Below are positions 44,282-51,842 of a stretch of DNA of 64,000 nt, one piece after another (positions within the stretch are counted from its first letter, which is position 1; each line of letters starts with the position of its first letter). The notes beneath the pieces are model-generated. The model was given only the letters and a program-made list of their open reading frames with translations. It was not told the DNA's origin and did no database searches. This DNA is from Devosia sp. Root436 (lineage in GTDB: Bacteria > Pseudomonadota > Alphaproteobacteria > Rhizobiales > Devosiaceae). The stretch covers positions 159,700 to 223,699 of the forward strand of contig NZ_LMEM01000001.1 in NCBI RefSeq assembly GCF_001426345.1, given 5' to 3'. The translations under genes were made by a program, and so were the position numbers.

Positions 44282-45046
44282 TTATGCAACTTGGCTAGGC
44301 TGGCCCGCGCTGACAAGGCTTTCCTCGGGCATGGCTATGGTTGGGCCGAAGCGGCTCTCGAAGGCGGCGCGCAGCACGGAATCGACCTCTGGCATGGAAA
44401 CGAGCTGGCCGAGATCCTCGAAGCTGGTGACGCCCTGGTCGGTGATGCCGCAGGGCACGATGCCGTCATAATGGCCCAGATCGGGCATGATGTTGAGCGA
44501 AATGCCGTGGAAGGTCACCCATTTGGAGACGCGCACGCCGATGGCGGCGATCTTGTCTTCCTTGCGCGGGCCCTTGTCCGGCCGCTGCACCCAGACGCCG
44601 ATGCGGCCCTCGCGGCGCTCGCCCACGATATTGTGGGCGGCCAGCGTATCGATCACCCAGCCTTCCAGACCCTTGACCAGGCAGCGGATATCGCGGCCGC
44701 GCCGGGTCAGGTCGAGCATGACATAGGCCACGCGCTGGCCGGGGCCGTGATAGGTATATTGCCCGCCGCGCCCGGCGTCATAGACCGGAAAGCGGTCGCT
44801 CAGCAGGTCTTCGGGCAGGGCGGAGGTGCCCGCGGTATAGAGCGGGGGATGCTCCAGCAGCCAGATGGCTTCCTCGGCCTCGCCCGCGGCTATGGCAACG
44901 GCGCGGGCGCGCATGGTCTTGAGCGCCAGGGGATAGGGCACGGGGGCGGCCGAAATGATCCATTCTACCGGCCGCGCGTCGCTGCGTGCCAGTTTGCTAC
45001 TGATTTCGCACGCATCGGTATCGCTCGTTAACGCTTCCATAACCAT
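44282..45046 (-). CDS. lipB: Octanoyltransferase LipB
   Basis: A 254-residue enzyme that moves octanoyl from acyl carrier protein to lipoyl domains. The active-site pair is Cys199 ([13 protein letters not shown]) and Lys175 ([11 protein letters not shown]), with [11 protein letters not shown] near 94-104. Length includes a 28-residue N-terminal extension that is not conserved; ATG 45040 two codons later is an alternative start. It is divergent from the SpoA-domain gene. Confidence 0.95.
   Translation of the reverse strand: MVMEALTSDTDACEISSKLARSDARPVEWIISAAPVPYPLALKTMRARAVAIAAGEAEEAIWLLEHPPLYTAGTSALPEDLLSDRFPVYDAGRGGQYTYHGPGQRVAYVMLDLTRRGRDIRCLVKGLEGWVIDTLAAHNIVGERREGRIGVWVQRPDKGPRKEDKIAAIGVRVSKWVTFHGISLNIMPDLGHYDGIVPCGITDQGVTSFEDLGQLVSMPEVDSVLRAAFESRFGPTIAMPEESLVSAGQPSQVA
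45028..45042. promoter_or_regulatory. Near-match CtrA-type site between lipB and the FliN-like gene
   Basis: TTAA-CGCTTCC-ATAA differs by one base from TTAA-N7-TTAA. It overlaps the lipB start codons and lies about 80 bases before the FliN-like gene. Confidence 0.25.
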
Positions 45047-45120
45047 GCTTGCCAGAGAGTTACCTGTAAGAGATTCAGCGGCCGCATCATGCCGGCCGGG
45101 TCGGGGTTCGCTATCTATCT

Positions 45121-45354
45121 ATGAGCACATTAGACAATATTGAAGTGGACATCACGGTCGAGCTTGGCGCGACGGTGATGCCGATTCACCATCTGCTGCG
45201 CATGGGCCGTGGCGCGGTGATCGAACTGGATGCCACCGAGAACGATCCGCTCAATATCTACGCCAACAGCACGCTCATTGCCCATGGCGAAGTGAGCGTC
45301 GAGGACGGCCACCTGCGCGTGCTGATCTCCGAGAAGATTTTCCGCCGGGGCTGA
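45121..45354 (+). CDS. Small FliN-type (SpoA domain) protein
   Basis: A 77-residue protein consisting of one SpoA domain: DITVELGATVMPIHHLLRMG, GAVIELDATENDPLNIYANS, LIAHGEVSVEDGHLRVLISE. This is the C-terminal domain of FliN and FliM, which builds the flagellar C-ring switch. No other flagellar gene is near, so it is either an orphan fliN or a related secretion-type component. No clear ribosome site precedes ATG 45121. Confidence 0.8.
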   Translation: MSTLDNIEVDITVELGATVMPIHHLLRMGRGAVIELDATENDPLNIYANSTLIAHGEVSVEDGHLRVLISEKIFRRG

Positions 45355-45393
45355 CCGCTCTCCACAGCCTTCGGCAAATCGCGATTTAAGCGC

Positions 45394-45422
45394 TTGAGGT
45401 TGGCAGAGACCTTTGCTACATC
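45394..45422 (+). promoter_or_regulatory. Candidate tRNA-Leu promoter
   Basis: TTGAGG, 17 bases and TACATC lie about 42 bases before the tRNA. Confidence 0.4.
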
Positions 45423-45463
45423 CCCACTCGCTTCGCCCCCTGGGCGAGGCTCTACCAAAGCGT

Positions 45464-45548
45464 GCGGTCGTGGCGGAATTGGTAGACGCGCAGCGTTGAG
45501 GTCGCTGTGTCGCAAGACGTGGAAGTTCGAGTCTTCTCGACCGCACCA
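45464..45548 (+). tRNA. tRNA-Leu (anticodon GAG)
   Basis: An 85-base class II tRNA. Acceptor arms GCGGTCG and CGACCGC pair exactly, with discriminator A and encoded CCA. The anticodon stem CAGCG/CGCTG encloses loop TTGAGGT, giving GAG, which reads CUC and CUU. A long variable arm and the T loop GTTCGAGTC are present. A terminator follows 28 bases on. Confidence 0.97.
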
Positions 45549-45575
45549 ATCATCCCCTCCGGGGATGAGAAACAA

Positions 45576-45607
45576 AAAAGGCCGTCCTTCGGGACGGCCT
45601 TTTGTCT
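45576..45607. terminator. Bidirectional terminator between tRNA-Leu and the small lipoprotein gene
   Basis: A 12-bp stem (AAAAGGCCGTCC with GGACGGCCTTTT) and TTCG loop, with A run before and T run after, serves both strands. A smaller hairpin CATCCCC/GGGGATG precedes it at 45551-45567. Confidence 0.92.
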
Positions 45608-45762
45608 TAGGTGGCGGGCGGAGCTGCCGGATCGGCGGGCGCCATGGTGTCGGTCGGGGCGGCATCGGCGGGAGGAGCCGTGCTGTTGTCCGGGGCGTCG
45701 CCACAGGCAGCCAGAGCGAGCGCCAGCACGACGGCCAGCGGCGCGAGCAGTTTTCGGGACAT
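45607..45762 (-). CDS. Small predicted lipoprotein (51 aa)
   Basis: A 51-residue precursor with lipobox LALAAC (Cys20), so about 32 residues remain after processing. The mature part is low complexity: Ala, Pro, Asp and Thr only (DNSTAPPADAAPTD). AAGGAGAT lies 6 bases before ATG 45762. Such tiny secreted lipoproteins are usually uncharacterised. The coding end abuts the shared terminator. Confidence 0.7.
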   Translation of the reverse strand: MSRKLLAPLAVVLALALAACGDAPDNSTAPPADAAPTDTMAPADPAAPPAT

Positions 45763-45847
45763 GGGATCTCCTTGGGTGAACCTTGATTGATCTTGGTCTT
45801 CAAACACCCGTGAGCTAATTGCCCCATTGGGGCAAAGATGGGGCTGA

Positions 45848-46234
45848 CTAGCCGCCCATCGGCGCGGTGGTCGGCCGCGCCGATGCCAGTTTCTTCGGCG
45901 CCTTGAAGCGCCATGCATCTTCCAGGCGCAGCGACAGCTCCTCGTCGGCGATGGCGTCGAGCCGGATCAGCACCGCCGGATAGCCGACATAATGGTCGGT
46001 CTCGAAATAGATGTCGGGCGAGATTTCCATCAGCAGCGTCTTCTGCTCGGACGGGCAGAGCAGAACCAGCGTGGCCGAATCCTTGAGCCGCACGAAGCTC
46101 TTGTCGCGCACCTTGAGCGCCGGCGTGCCATAGCTGGTGGATCGCGCCACGCCCGGCAGGCCGCGGGCGCCGGCCAGTTGCTCGATACGGGTGAAAATCT
46201 GGTCGAGATCATTGGTCATTTTGTGCCTAACCAT
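45848..46234 (-). CDS. MmcQ/YjbR-family protein
   Basis: A 128-residue protein of the YjbR fold: PGVARSTSYGTPALKVRDKS, VLLCPSEQKTLLMEISPDIY and the C-terminal LEDAWRFKAPKKL. The fold resembles a double-psi DNA-binding module, but no ligand is established. ATG 46234 has AGAGGGA upstream; ATG 46219 is an alternative. It is divergent from mgtE. Confidence 0.88.
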   Translation of the reverse strand: MVRHKMTNDLDQIFTRIEQLAGARGLPGVARSTSYGTPALKVRDKSFVRLKDSATLVLLCPSEQKTLLMEISPDIYFETDHYVGYPAVLIRLDAIADEELSLRLEDAWRFKAPKKLASARPTTAPMGG

Positions 46235-46325
46235 CTCAAATCCCTCTTCTTAGTCTGGCGCATCGCAGCCTGATTGGCTACAGCTTGGCCTGCCCCCGAA
46301 ACTGCGGACACACAAAGGGCTCCCT

Positions 46326-47741
46326 ATGAGCACAGATCCCGAAATCGTGCCCGGCCCCGAGGCCGGGATTGCTGCCAGCGTGTTCCGCGACGCCGAGGAC
46401 CGTATCAGTCCGCTGTGGCTTGAACGCCTGCGCGCCTATTTGGCTGCCGGCCGGGATGGCGATGTTGCGACGGTGGTGGAGCCGCTGCATGCCGCCGACC
46501 TGGGCGACGTGCTCGAATCGCTCGATGCCGAGGAACGCCTGCACCTGGTGCGGCTGCTGGGCGACCGCTTCGACTATTCGGCGCTGACAGAGGTCGACGA
46601 GAGCGTTCGCGTCGAGCTGATGGAAGAGCTGCCCAATGCGGAAATCGCCCGCGGCGTCAGCGGTCTCGACAGCGATGACGCGGTGGCCATCCTCGAGGAC
46701 CTGGACCACGAAGACCGCGAAGAGGTGCTGGCCAAGCTGCCGACCTTCGAGCGGCTGAGCCTCAAGCGCAGCCTCGATTTTCCCGAAGATTCCGCCGGCC
46801 GGCGGATGCAGACCGATTTCATCGCCATTCCGCCCTTCTGGACGGTGGGCCAGACCATCGACTACCTGCGCAGCGAGCCCGACCTGCCCGATGAATTCTA
46901 CCAGATCTACGTGGTCGATGCGTCCTATCAGGTGCTCGGCACTCTGCCGCTCGACAAGTTCCTGCGGGCGCCGCGCGTGACCTCCATCGAGGCGCTGATG
47001 AACACCAACCTGGTGCTGGTCGATGCCAACGAGGACCAGGAAGAGGCCGCCCGCGACTTCGAGCGCTATGACCTTGTCGAAGTCGGCGTCATCGACGAAA
47101 GCGGGCGGCTGGTCGGTGTGCTGACCATCGACGACATCGTGGACGTGATCCACGAGGAAGCCGACGAGGATATCAAGCTGCTGGCCGGCGTGGGCGACGA
47201 GGATATTTCCGATTCCACCGTCGACACGGTGCGCAGCCGTGTGCCCTGGCTGGTGATCAACCTGGTGACCGCGGTGGCGGTATCCTTCGTCATCGGCCTG
47301 TTCGGCGCGACCATCGACCAGATGGTGGCGCTGGCGGTGCTGATGCCCATCGTCGCCTCGATGGGCGGCAATGCGGGCACGCAGACCATGACGGTGACCG
47401 TGCGGGCGCTGGCCATGCGTGAGCTGGACGGGCGGCGCCTGCGCCGGCTGGTCGGCCGCGAAATGGTGGTGGGCCTGGCCAATGGCGTGATCTTCGCCAT
47501 CCTGATCGGACTGGTCACCTGGGCGCGGTTCAACGATTTGCAGCTCGGAATCGTCATTTCGCTCGCCATGATCATCAACCTGATCGTCGCCGGCACGGCG
47601 GGCATCCTGATCCCGGTCATGCTGGACAAATTCAAGGCCGACCCGGCCATAGCCTCGGCAGTCTTCGTGACCACGATCACCGACATGGTGGGGTTTTTCG
47701 CGTTTCTCGGGATAGCGGGGCTGTGGTTCGGGCTGTTTTAG
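46326..47741 (+). CDS. mgtE: Magnesium transporter MgtE
   Basis: A 471-residue magnesium channel. The acidic N domain (about residues 35-145, HAADLGDVLESLDAEERLHL) and two CBS domains (about 150-280, with FYQIYVVDAS and VEVGVIDESGRLVGVLTIDD) sense cytosolic magnesium; five helices (about 300-471) include GGNAGTQTMTV and the PVMLDKFKADPA selectivity region. No M-box riboswitch is seen in the 91-base spacer to the YjbR gene. Confidence 0.95.
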   Translation: MSTDPEIVPGPEAGIAASVFRDAEDRISPLWLERLRAYLAAGRDGDVATVVEPLHAADLGDVLESLDAEERLHLVRLLGDRFDYSALTEVDESVRVELMEELPNAEIARGVSGLDSDDAVAILEDLDHEDREEVLAKLPTFERLSLKRSLDFPEDSAGRRMQTDFIAIPPFWTVGQTIDYLRSEPDLPDEFYQIYVVDASYQVLGTLPLDKFLRAPRVTSIEALMNTNLVLVDANEDQEEAARDFERYDLVEVGVIDESGRLVGVLTIDDIVDVIHEEADEDIKLLAGVGDEDISDSTVDTVRSRVPWLVINLVTAVAVSFVIGLFGATIDQMVALAVLMPIVASMGGNAGTQTMTVTVRALAMRELDGRRLRRLVGREMVVGLANGVIFAILIGLVTWARFNDLQLGIVISLAMIINLIVAGTAGILIPVMLDKFKADPAIASAVFVTTITDMVGFFAFLGIAGLWFGLF

Positions 47742-47749
47742 CTTCAGGG

Positions 47750-47807
47750 GCACGCCCTCAGGGTGAGGTGCGAGCTCTTGTGAGCCTCGAACCACGAGGG
47801 CGCGGCA
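47750..47807. repeat. REP/BIME-like repeat, family A copy 3 (shortened)
   Basis: It contains GCCCTCAGGGTGAGG, then GCCTCGAACCACGAGGGCG, the right half of the full element, 9 bases after mgtE. The 180 bases after it up to the small ORF at 47992 hold no other feature I recognise. Confidence 0.65.
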
Positions 47808-47991
47808 ACAAGCCTAAAATACCCCCACTCACCATTCCGCCCCCCTTAACCAGCCAGCCCATCCGCGCGCCTGTGGACTGTGGCAACTTCGCCGCTTGCA
47901 AAGCATTTATGACGCAGTTAACGATTTGCTACCGGGTGCTGCCTGCGTGCAACGCTCAAGCCCCGGAGTGAACGGCTGACAAGGAGCGATC

Positions 47992-48099
47992 ATGCGAAGT
48001 CAACCGAAGACCACCGCCACGATGTGGCGAGCAGCGACCTGGACCCTGGTCTGCCTGCTCTCAATGGGACTGGTTTTCTCCGTCGTTGCTGGCGTTTAG
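47992..48099 (+). CDS. 35-residue single-pass membrane peptide
   Basis: A short ORF beginning MRSQPKTTATMWRAATW and ending in a hydrophobic helix TLVCLLSMGLVFSVVAGV. AAGGAGCGATC sits at ideal spacing before ATG 47992, and a terminator follows 38 bases after the stop. This complete gene frame (ribosome site, short basic N terminus, one membrane helix, terminator) argues it is translated. I recognise no family. Confidence 0.6.
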   Translation: MRSQPKTTATMWRAATWTLVCLLSMGLVFSVVAGV

Positions 48100-48136
48100 T
48101 TTGAAACGCTAGAGTTCTTCACTAACAGCAATTCGG

Positions 48137-48172
48137 AAGGGCGCCCGGGCCACTGGGGCGCCCTTCGTTCTT
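48137..48172 (+). terminator. Terminator after the 35-residue ORF
   Basis: AAGGGCGCCC pairs with GGGCGCCCTT around a 9-base loop, followed by CGTTCTT. Confidence 0.7.
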
Positions 48173-48186
48173 CCTGGAGGCATCCG

Positions 48187-48864
48187 ATGAAGCTGCTGAT
48201 CGGCAATCGTAACTATTCGACCTGGTCGCTGCGCCCCTGGCTCGTGCTCAAGCATTTCGACATTCCGTTCGAGGATGAAGTGCTGCAATTGCAGGGCGAA
48301 GGGTTTCGCGATGTGCTGGCGCAGCGTTCGCCCACCGGCAAGGTGCCGGTTTTGCAGGACGGCGACCTCGCCGTGGTGGAAACCATCGCCATCATCGAAT
48401 ATCTGGCCGACCGCTTTCCCGACCGGGCCATCTGGCCCGCCGATATCGGCGATCGGGCGCTGGCGCGGGCTGCTGCTGCCGAAATGCACTCGGCCTTCAC
48501 CGCTCTGCGCAGCCATGCGCCGATGAACCTGCGCGCCTCGCATCCGGGCAAGGTCAGCACCGATGTCGTGGCGCGCGACCTGCACCGGCTCGAAACGCTG
48601 TGGGGCGGGCTGCTGGCGCGCTCGGGCGGGCCATTCCTGTTCGGCGCCTTCACCGCGGCCGACGCCATGTTCGCGCCCGTCGCCACGCGCATCCGCACCT
48701 ATGCCCTGCCGGTTTCCGACATTGCCGCCGCCTATGTGGAAGCCATCTACGGCCTGCCGGCCTTCCAGGAATGGCTGGCTCTGGCATTGCATGAACCCTG
48801 GATCGTCGATGAGGATGAGATCGACGTCATCCAGGGCCGCGTCAAGCCGGGGACACTGGCATGA
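48187..48864 (+). CDS. Glutathione S-transferase-family protein
   Basis: A 225-residue protein with an N-terminal thioredoxin-fold domain (MKLLIGNRNYSTWSLRPWL, then the cis-Pro motif GKVPVLQDGDLAVVETIAII) and an all-helical C-terminal domain. The SLRPW segment near residues 14-18 puts a Ser at the usual thiol-activating position. Substrate is unknown. GGAGG lies 9 bases before the start. It opens an operon: it overlaps the DUF1489 gene by ATGA. Confidence 0.88.
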   Translation: MKLLIGNRNYSTWSLRPWLVLKHFDIPFEDEVLQLQGEGFRDVLAQRSPTGKVPVLQDGDLAVVETIAIIEYLADRFPDRAIWPADIGDRALARAAAAEMHSAFTALRSHAPMNLRASHPGKVSTDVVARDLHRLETLWGGLLARSGGPFLFGAFTAADAMFAPVATRIRTYALPVSDIAAAYVEAIYGLPAFQEWLALALHEPWIVDEDEIDVIQGRVKPGTLA

Positions 48865-49286
48865 TCCACATGATCAAGCTCTGCGTCGGCGTCTCCAGCC
48901 TGGCGGAACTCGAATCCTATCGCAATGAGCGGGCCCATTGGTGGGATGCCGACTATGGCGAGGATGTGCATGTGCACCGCACCCGCATGATGCCCAAGCG
49001 CGCTGCCGAGATGGAGGGCCAGGCCTCGATCTACTGGGTGATAGCGGGGCAGGTGGTGTGCCGGCAGCCGATTCTGCGGCTGGCGCGCTTCACCAATGCC
49101 GAGGGCATCGACTATTGCGATATCATCATGGCGCCGGACATGGTCCGCACCATTCCCTATCCAAAGCGCCCCTTCCAGGGCTGGCGCTACCTGCGCCCCG
49201 AGGACGCCCCGCCCGATCTCGGCGCCAACGAGAATGCCGAATCGCTGGCTTTGGCGGCCGACCTGGCCAAGCTGGGGCTGATCTGA
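48861..49286 (+). CDS. DUF1489-family protein
   Basis: A 141-residue soluble protein that begins MIHMIKLCVGVSSLAELESY and contains HVHRTRMMPKRAAEM, GQASIYWVIAGQVVCRQPIL and the PYPKRPFQGWRYL motif. The family is common in alphaproteobacteria and has no known function. Its start lies within the GST gene, so both are translated together. Confidence 0.88.
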   Translation: MIHMIKLCVGVSSLAELESYRNERAHWWDADYGEDVHVHRTRMMPKRAAEMEGQASIYWVIAGQVVCRQPILRLARFTNAEGIDYCDIIMAPDMVRTIPYPKRPFQGWRYLRPEDAPPDLGANENAESLALAADLAKLGLI

Positions 49287-49288
49287 GA

Positions 49289-49323
49289 TCTCTTACCTCT
49301 CCCCCGAAGGGAGAGGTAAGAGA
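49289..49323. repeat. Perfect 15-bp hairpin (family B-like) after the DUF1489 gene
   Basis: TCTCTTACCTCTCCC and GGGAGAGGTAAGAGA pair without mismatch around CCGAA. No T run follows. Confidence 0.7.
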
Positions 49324-49363
49324 CGCCCTTGCCCAACGGCCCGCCCGCCCACATATTGCATCC

Positions 49364-50083
49364 ATGGTGGACAAGGACCCGATTGCCCGAAGACCGACAG
49401 GCCTGCCCGGACAGGGCAAGGTCAGCGGCGACATTGCCGCTTTCGTCAGCAAGGTTGGCGCCATGGCGCGGCCCAATGCGGCGCAGGATGGGCGCCTGCT
49501 GTTCGCGCTCGATGCCACGATGAGCCGGCAGCCCACCTGGGACCTGGCCTGTTCGCTGCAGGCCGAGATGTTCAAATCCATTCCGAAAGACAGCGCCTTG
49601 CAGGTGCAACTGCTGTATTTCCGCGGCTTTGGCGAATGTCGGGCCTCCAAATGGGTGCTCGACGCCTCTGCGCTGGCGCGGCTGATGACCGGCATTGATT
49701 GCCGCGGCGGCAATACGCAGATCGGCAAGGTATTTGCCCATGGCAGGACCGAGCACGCCAAGCGGCGGATCAATGCGGTGGTCTATGTCGGCGATGCCAT
49801 CGAGGAGAATGTCGACGATCTCTGCGAGAAAGCCGGGCAACTGGGCCTGCTGAACTGTCCGATATTCGTGTTCCAGGAAGGACAGGATAGCAGGGTCGAA
49901 GCGGGTTTCCGCGAATTTGCGCGCCTCACCAAGGGCGCCTATGCCCGCTTCGATGCCTCTGCGCCGCAGGAGCTGGCGGCCTTGCTCAAGGCGGTGGCGG
50001 CCTATGCCAGCGGCGGGCGCGACCTATTGAAGCTCCAGGGCAGCGGGCAGGCACAGGCCCTGCTGGCGCAGCTGCCGCGATGA
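49364..50083 (+). CDS. VWA-type protein
   Basis: A 239-residue protein with a von Willebrand A-like core: RLLFALDATMSRQPTWDLA gives an Asp-x-Thr-x-Ser metal-site motif (DATMS), NAVVYVGDAIEENVDDLCEK supplies a later acidic strand, and PIFVFQEG another. Such domains mediate metal-dependent protein contacts. No signal peptide or membrane helix is seen. ATG 49364 follows a hairpin; no strong ribosome site is visible. It overlaps the J-domain gene by ATGA, so the two products probably work together. Confidence 0.72.
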   Translation: MVDKDPIARRPTGLPGQGKVSGDIAAFVSKVGAMARPNAAQDGRLLFALDATMSRQPTWDLACSLQAEMFKSIPKDSALQVQLLYFRGFGECRASKWVLDASALARLMTGIDCRGGNTQIGKVFAHGRTEHAKRRINAVVYVGDAIEENVDDLCEKAGQLGLLNCPIFVFQEGQDSRVEAGFREFARLTKGAYARFDASAPQELAALLKAVAAYASGGRDLLKLQGSGQAQALLAQLPR

Positions 50084-50778
50084 GCTGGGTCTTTCTCGGC
50101 GGCTTCGTGCTGCTCGGTGCGCTGGCGCTCTACCAATATCTCGGCAAGATGGATCGCCGCCGGCTGATGCGCGGCTTGCGCTGGCTGGTCGGAGGCGGGC
50201 TGGCGCTGGTCGCTGTTTTGCTGCTGCTGGTGCGGCGCTTCGACATCGCCCTGTTTGCCGCGGCCGGCGCCGCCCAGGTCTTTCGCATGGGGCGGCTGGG
50301 GCCGTTTTCCTTCGATGCGGCTGCGGCCGACAAGGGCAATGTCTCGGCGGTGCGCAGCTATTATTTCTCCATGGAGCTCGACCACGATACCGGCGCGGTC
50401 ACCGGCAATGTGGTGGCAGGGCAATATGCCGGCGCCGATCTGATGGATCTGGGGGAGGTCGAGACGCGGCTGCTGCTGGCCGAGGTGGAGGGCGATGCCG
50501 ACAGCATGAGCCTGCTCGAAAGCTGGCTCGATGCCAACAGATCCGGCTGGCGCGAATATTTCGCGGCCCAGGATGCAGGCGAAGCGCCACCGGCCGCGCC
50601 GGCGGGCGATCCCCTGGCCGAAGCCTATGCCGTGCTGGGGTTGAAGCCCGGCGCCAGCGACGAGGATATCCGCTCCGCCCATCGCGAGCTGATGAAGGGC
50701 GTTCACCCCGATCACGGCGGCTCGAGCTACCTCGCCTCCAAGATCAACGCGGCACGAGACTTGTTGCTGAAGCAATAG
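50080..50778 (+). CDS. Membrane-anchored J-domain protein
   Basis: A 232-residue protein with two N-terminal hydrophobic segments (residues 3-18 and 35-52) and a C-terminal J domain (about 172-232) containing the HPD motif in KGVHPDHGG, which stimulates DnaK. The middle region (YFSMELDHDTGAVTGNVVAG) is shared by alphaproteobacterial TerB/DjlA-like J proteins. It is coupled to the VWA gene and lies 108 bases before the first mipZ. Confidence 0.85.
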   Translation: MSWVFLGGFVLLGALALYQYLGKMDRRRLMRGLRWLVGGGLALVAVLLLLVRRFDIALFAAAGAAQVFRMGRLGPFSFDAAAADKGNVSAVRSYYFSMELDHDTGAVTGNVVAGQYAGADLMDLGEVETRLLLAEVEGDADSMSLLESWLDANRSGWREYFAAQDAGEAPPAAPAGDPLAEAYAVLGLKPGASDEDIRSAHRELMKGVHPDHGGSSYLASKINAARDLLLKQ

Positions 50779-50820
50779 CAGGGTCACACCCGCATATGGG
50801 GACCGCCCTCGGATTTGATA

Positions 50821-50835
50821 TTAACCACCCGTTAA
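50821..50835 (+). promoter_or_regulatory. CtrA-type binding site upstream of mipZ1
   Basis: TTAA-CCACCCG-TTAA followed by C matches the TTAA-N7-TTAA(C) consensus of the cell-cycle regulator CtrA exactly. It ends 51 bases before the ATG of the first mipZ gene. Confidence 0.55.
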
Positions 50836-50886
50836 CCATAGCGGCCCTTGTTAGCAGCCTGATGGTGCACTGATTTGGGGGCGGCG

Positions 50887-51726
50887 ATGGCGCGTGATGG
50901 GGCGCATGTCATTGTGGTGGGCAACGAGAAGGGCGGGTCGGGCAAGTCCACCACGGCCTTTCACCTGGCGGTGTACCTGCTTTATGCCGGCCACCGCGTC
51001 GCCACCATCGATGTGGACAGCCGCCAGCAGACGTTGACGCACTACCTGCGCAACCGGCGCGCGCATAGCCAGGAAACCGGGCGCCGCCTGCCAAATCCGC
51101 TGCATTTCCACCTGCCGGCGGCCTGGGGCGATTCCGTCAAGGAAAACCAGCAGGCCGAGTTCGATGTGTTCACCCGCGCCGTGGGCGAGGTCGAGGACAG
51201 CGTCGATTTCCTGGTCATCGATACGCCCGGCTTCGATACCAACCTGACGCGGCTGGCTCATTCGCTGGCCGATACGCTGCTCACGCCGGTCAATGACAGC
51301 CTGATCGATCTCAATGTGCTGGCGCGGGTCGACCCGGAAACCGGGCTGCCGGTCGAGACCAGCCATTATGCCCGGCTGGTGCAGCGCGCCCGCTCCGAGC
51401 GCATGGCCGTCGATGGCGCCTCGATCGACTGGGTACTGGTGCGCAACCGCATCTCCATGCTGGCGTCGCGCAATGCAAGGCAGGTGCAGTCCACGCTCGA
51501 GGGCATAGCCACCCGCTTCGGCTGCCGCGTGGCCGATGGCATTGCCGAGCGCGTCATCTTCCGCTCGCTGTTTCCCAGCGGCACCACCGTTTTCGATCCG
51601 CTGGACGAGGATGGCGAAGCCTCGACCGTGTCCCATGTCAGCGCCCGCCAGGAGTATCGCAACCTGGTCGCCGCGCTGAACCTGCCGTTGCGCGGTGCCG
51701 CCGAGCCGGTGCGCCTCTCGGCCTAG
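50887..51726 (+). CDS. mipZ: MipZ-type division-site ATPase, copy 1
   Basis: A 279-residue ParA/MinD-superfamily ATPase. The deviant Walker A NEKGGSGKST has signature Lys15 and Lys20; DVDSRQQTL is the A' region; VIDTPGFDTNLTRLAH is the switch II and Walker B. These segments and the C-terminal SARQEYRNLVAALNLP match Caulobacter MipZ, which binds ParB near the poles and inhibits FtsZ. ATG 50887 gives the shortest family-like N terminus. An exact CtrA-type box lies 51 bases upstream. It is followed by a close paralogue after 116 bases. Confidence 0.9.
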   Translation: MARDGAHVIVVGNEKGGSGKSTTAFHLAVYLLYAGHRVATIDVDSRQQTLTHYLRNRRAHSQETGRRLPNPLHFHLPAAWGDSVKENQQAEFDVFTRAVGEVEDSVDFLVIDTPGFDTNLTRLAHSLADTLLTPVNDSLIDLNVLARVDPETGLPVETSHYARLVQRARSERMAVDGASIDWVLVRNRISMLASRNARQVQSTLEGIATRFGCRVADGIAERVIFRSLFPSGTTVFDPLDEDGEASTVSHVSARQEYRNLVAALNLPLRGAAEPVRLSA

Positions 51727-51759
51727 GCGGGACGGAAGGCAGTATTTCGCGTTAAGCCT

Positions 51760-51774
51760 TTAACGAATTATTCA
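51760..51774 (+). promoter_or_regulatory. Degenerate CtrA-type site upstream of mipZ2
   Basis: TTAA-CGAATTA-TTCA differs from the consensus by one base; a further TTAA lies just before it at 51752. It may be chance in this AT-rich patch. Confidence 0.25.
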
Positions 51775-51842
51775 CCCTCTGCACTCTTGCCAGTGCGGCT
51801 CGCAGCCACGACAGTCCCGCGCAGGCGTAAACGGGTGGGGCG

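Noticed and set aside
46235-46325. Magnesium riboswitch before mgtE
   Set aside because: The spacer is only 91 bases and shows no M-box features.
47992-48099. Type I toxin of a toxin-antitoxin pair
   Set aside because: The peptide is short and hydrophobic, but no antisense RNA promoter is visible over it, so the claim would be speculation.
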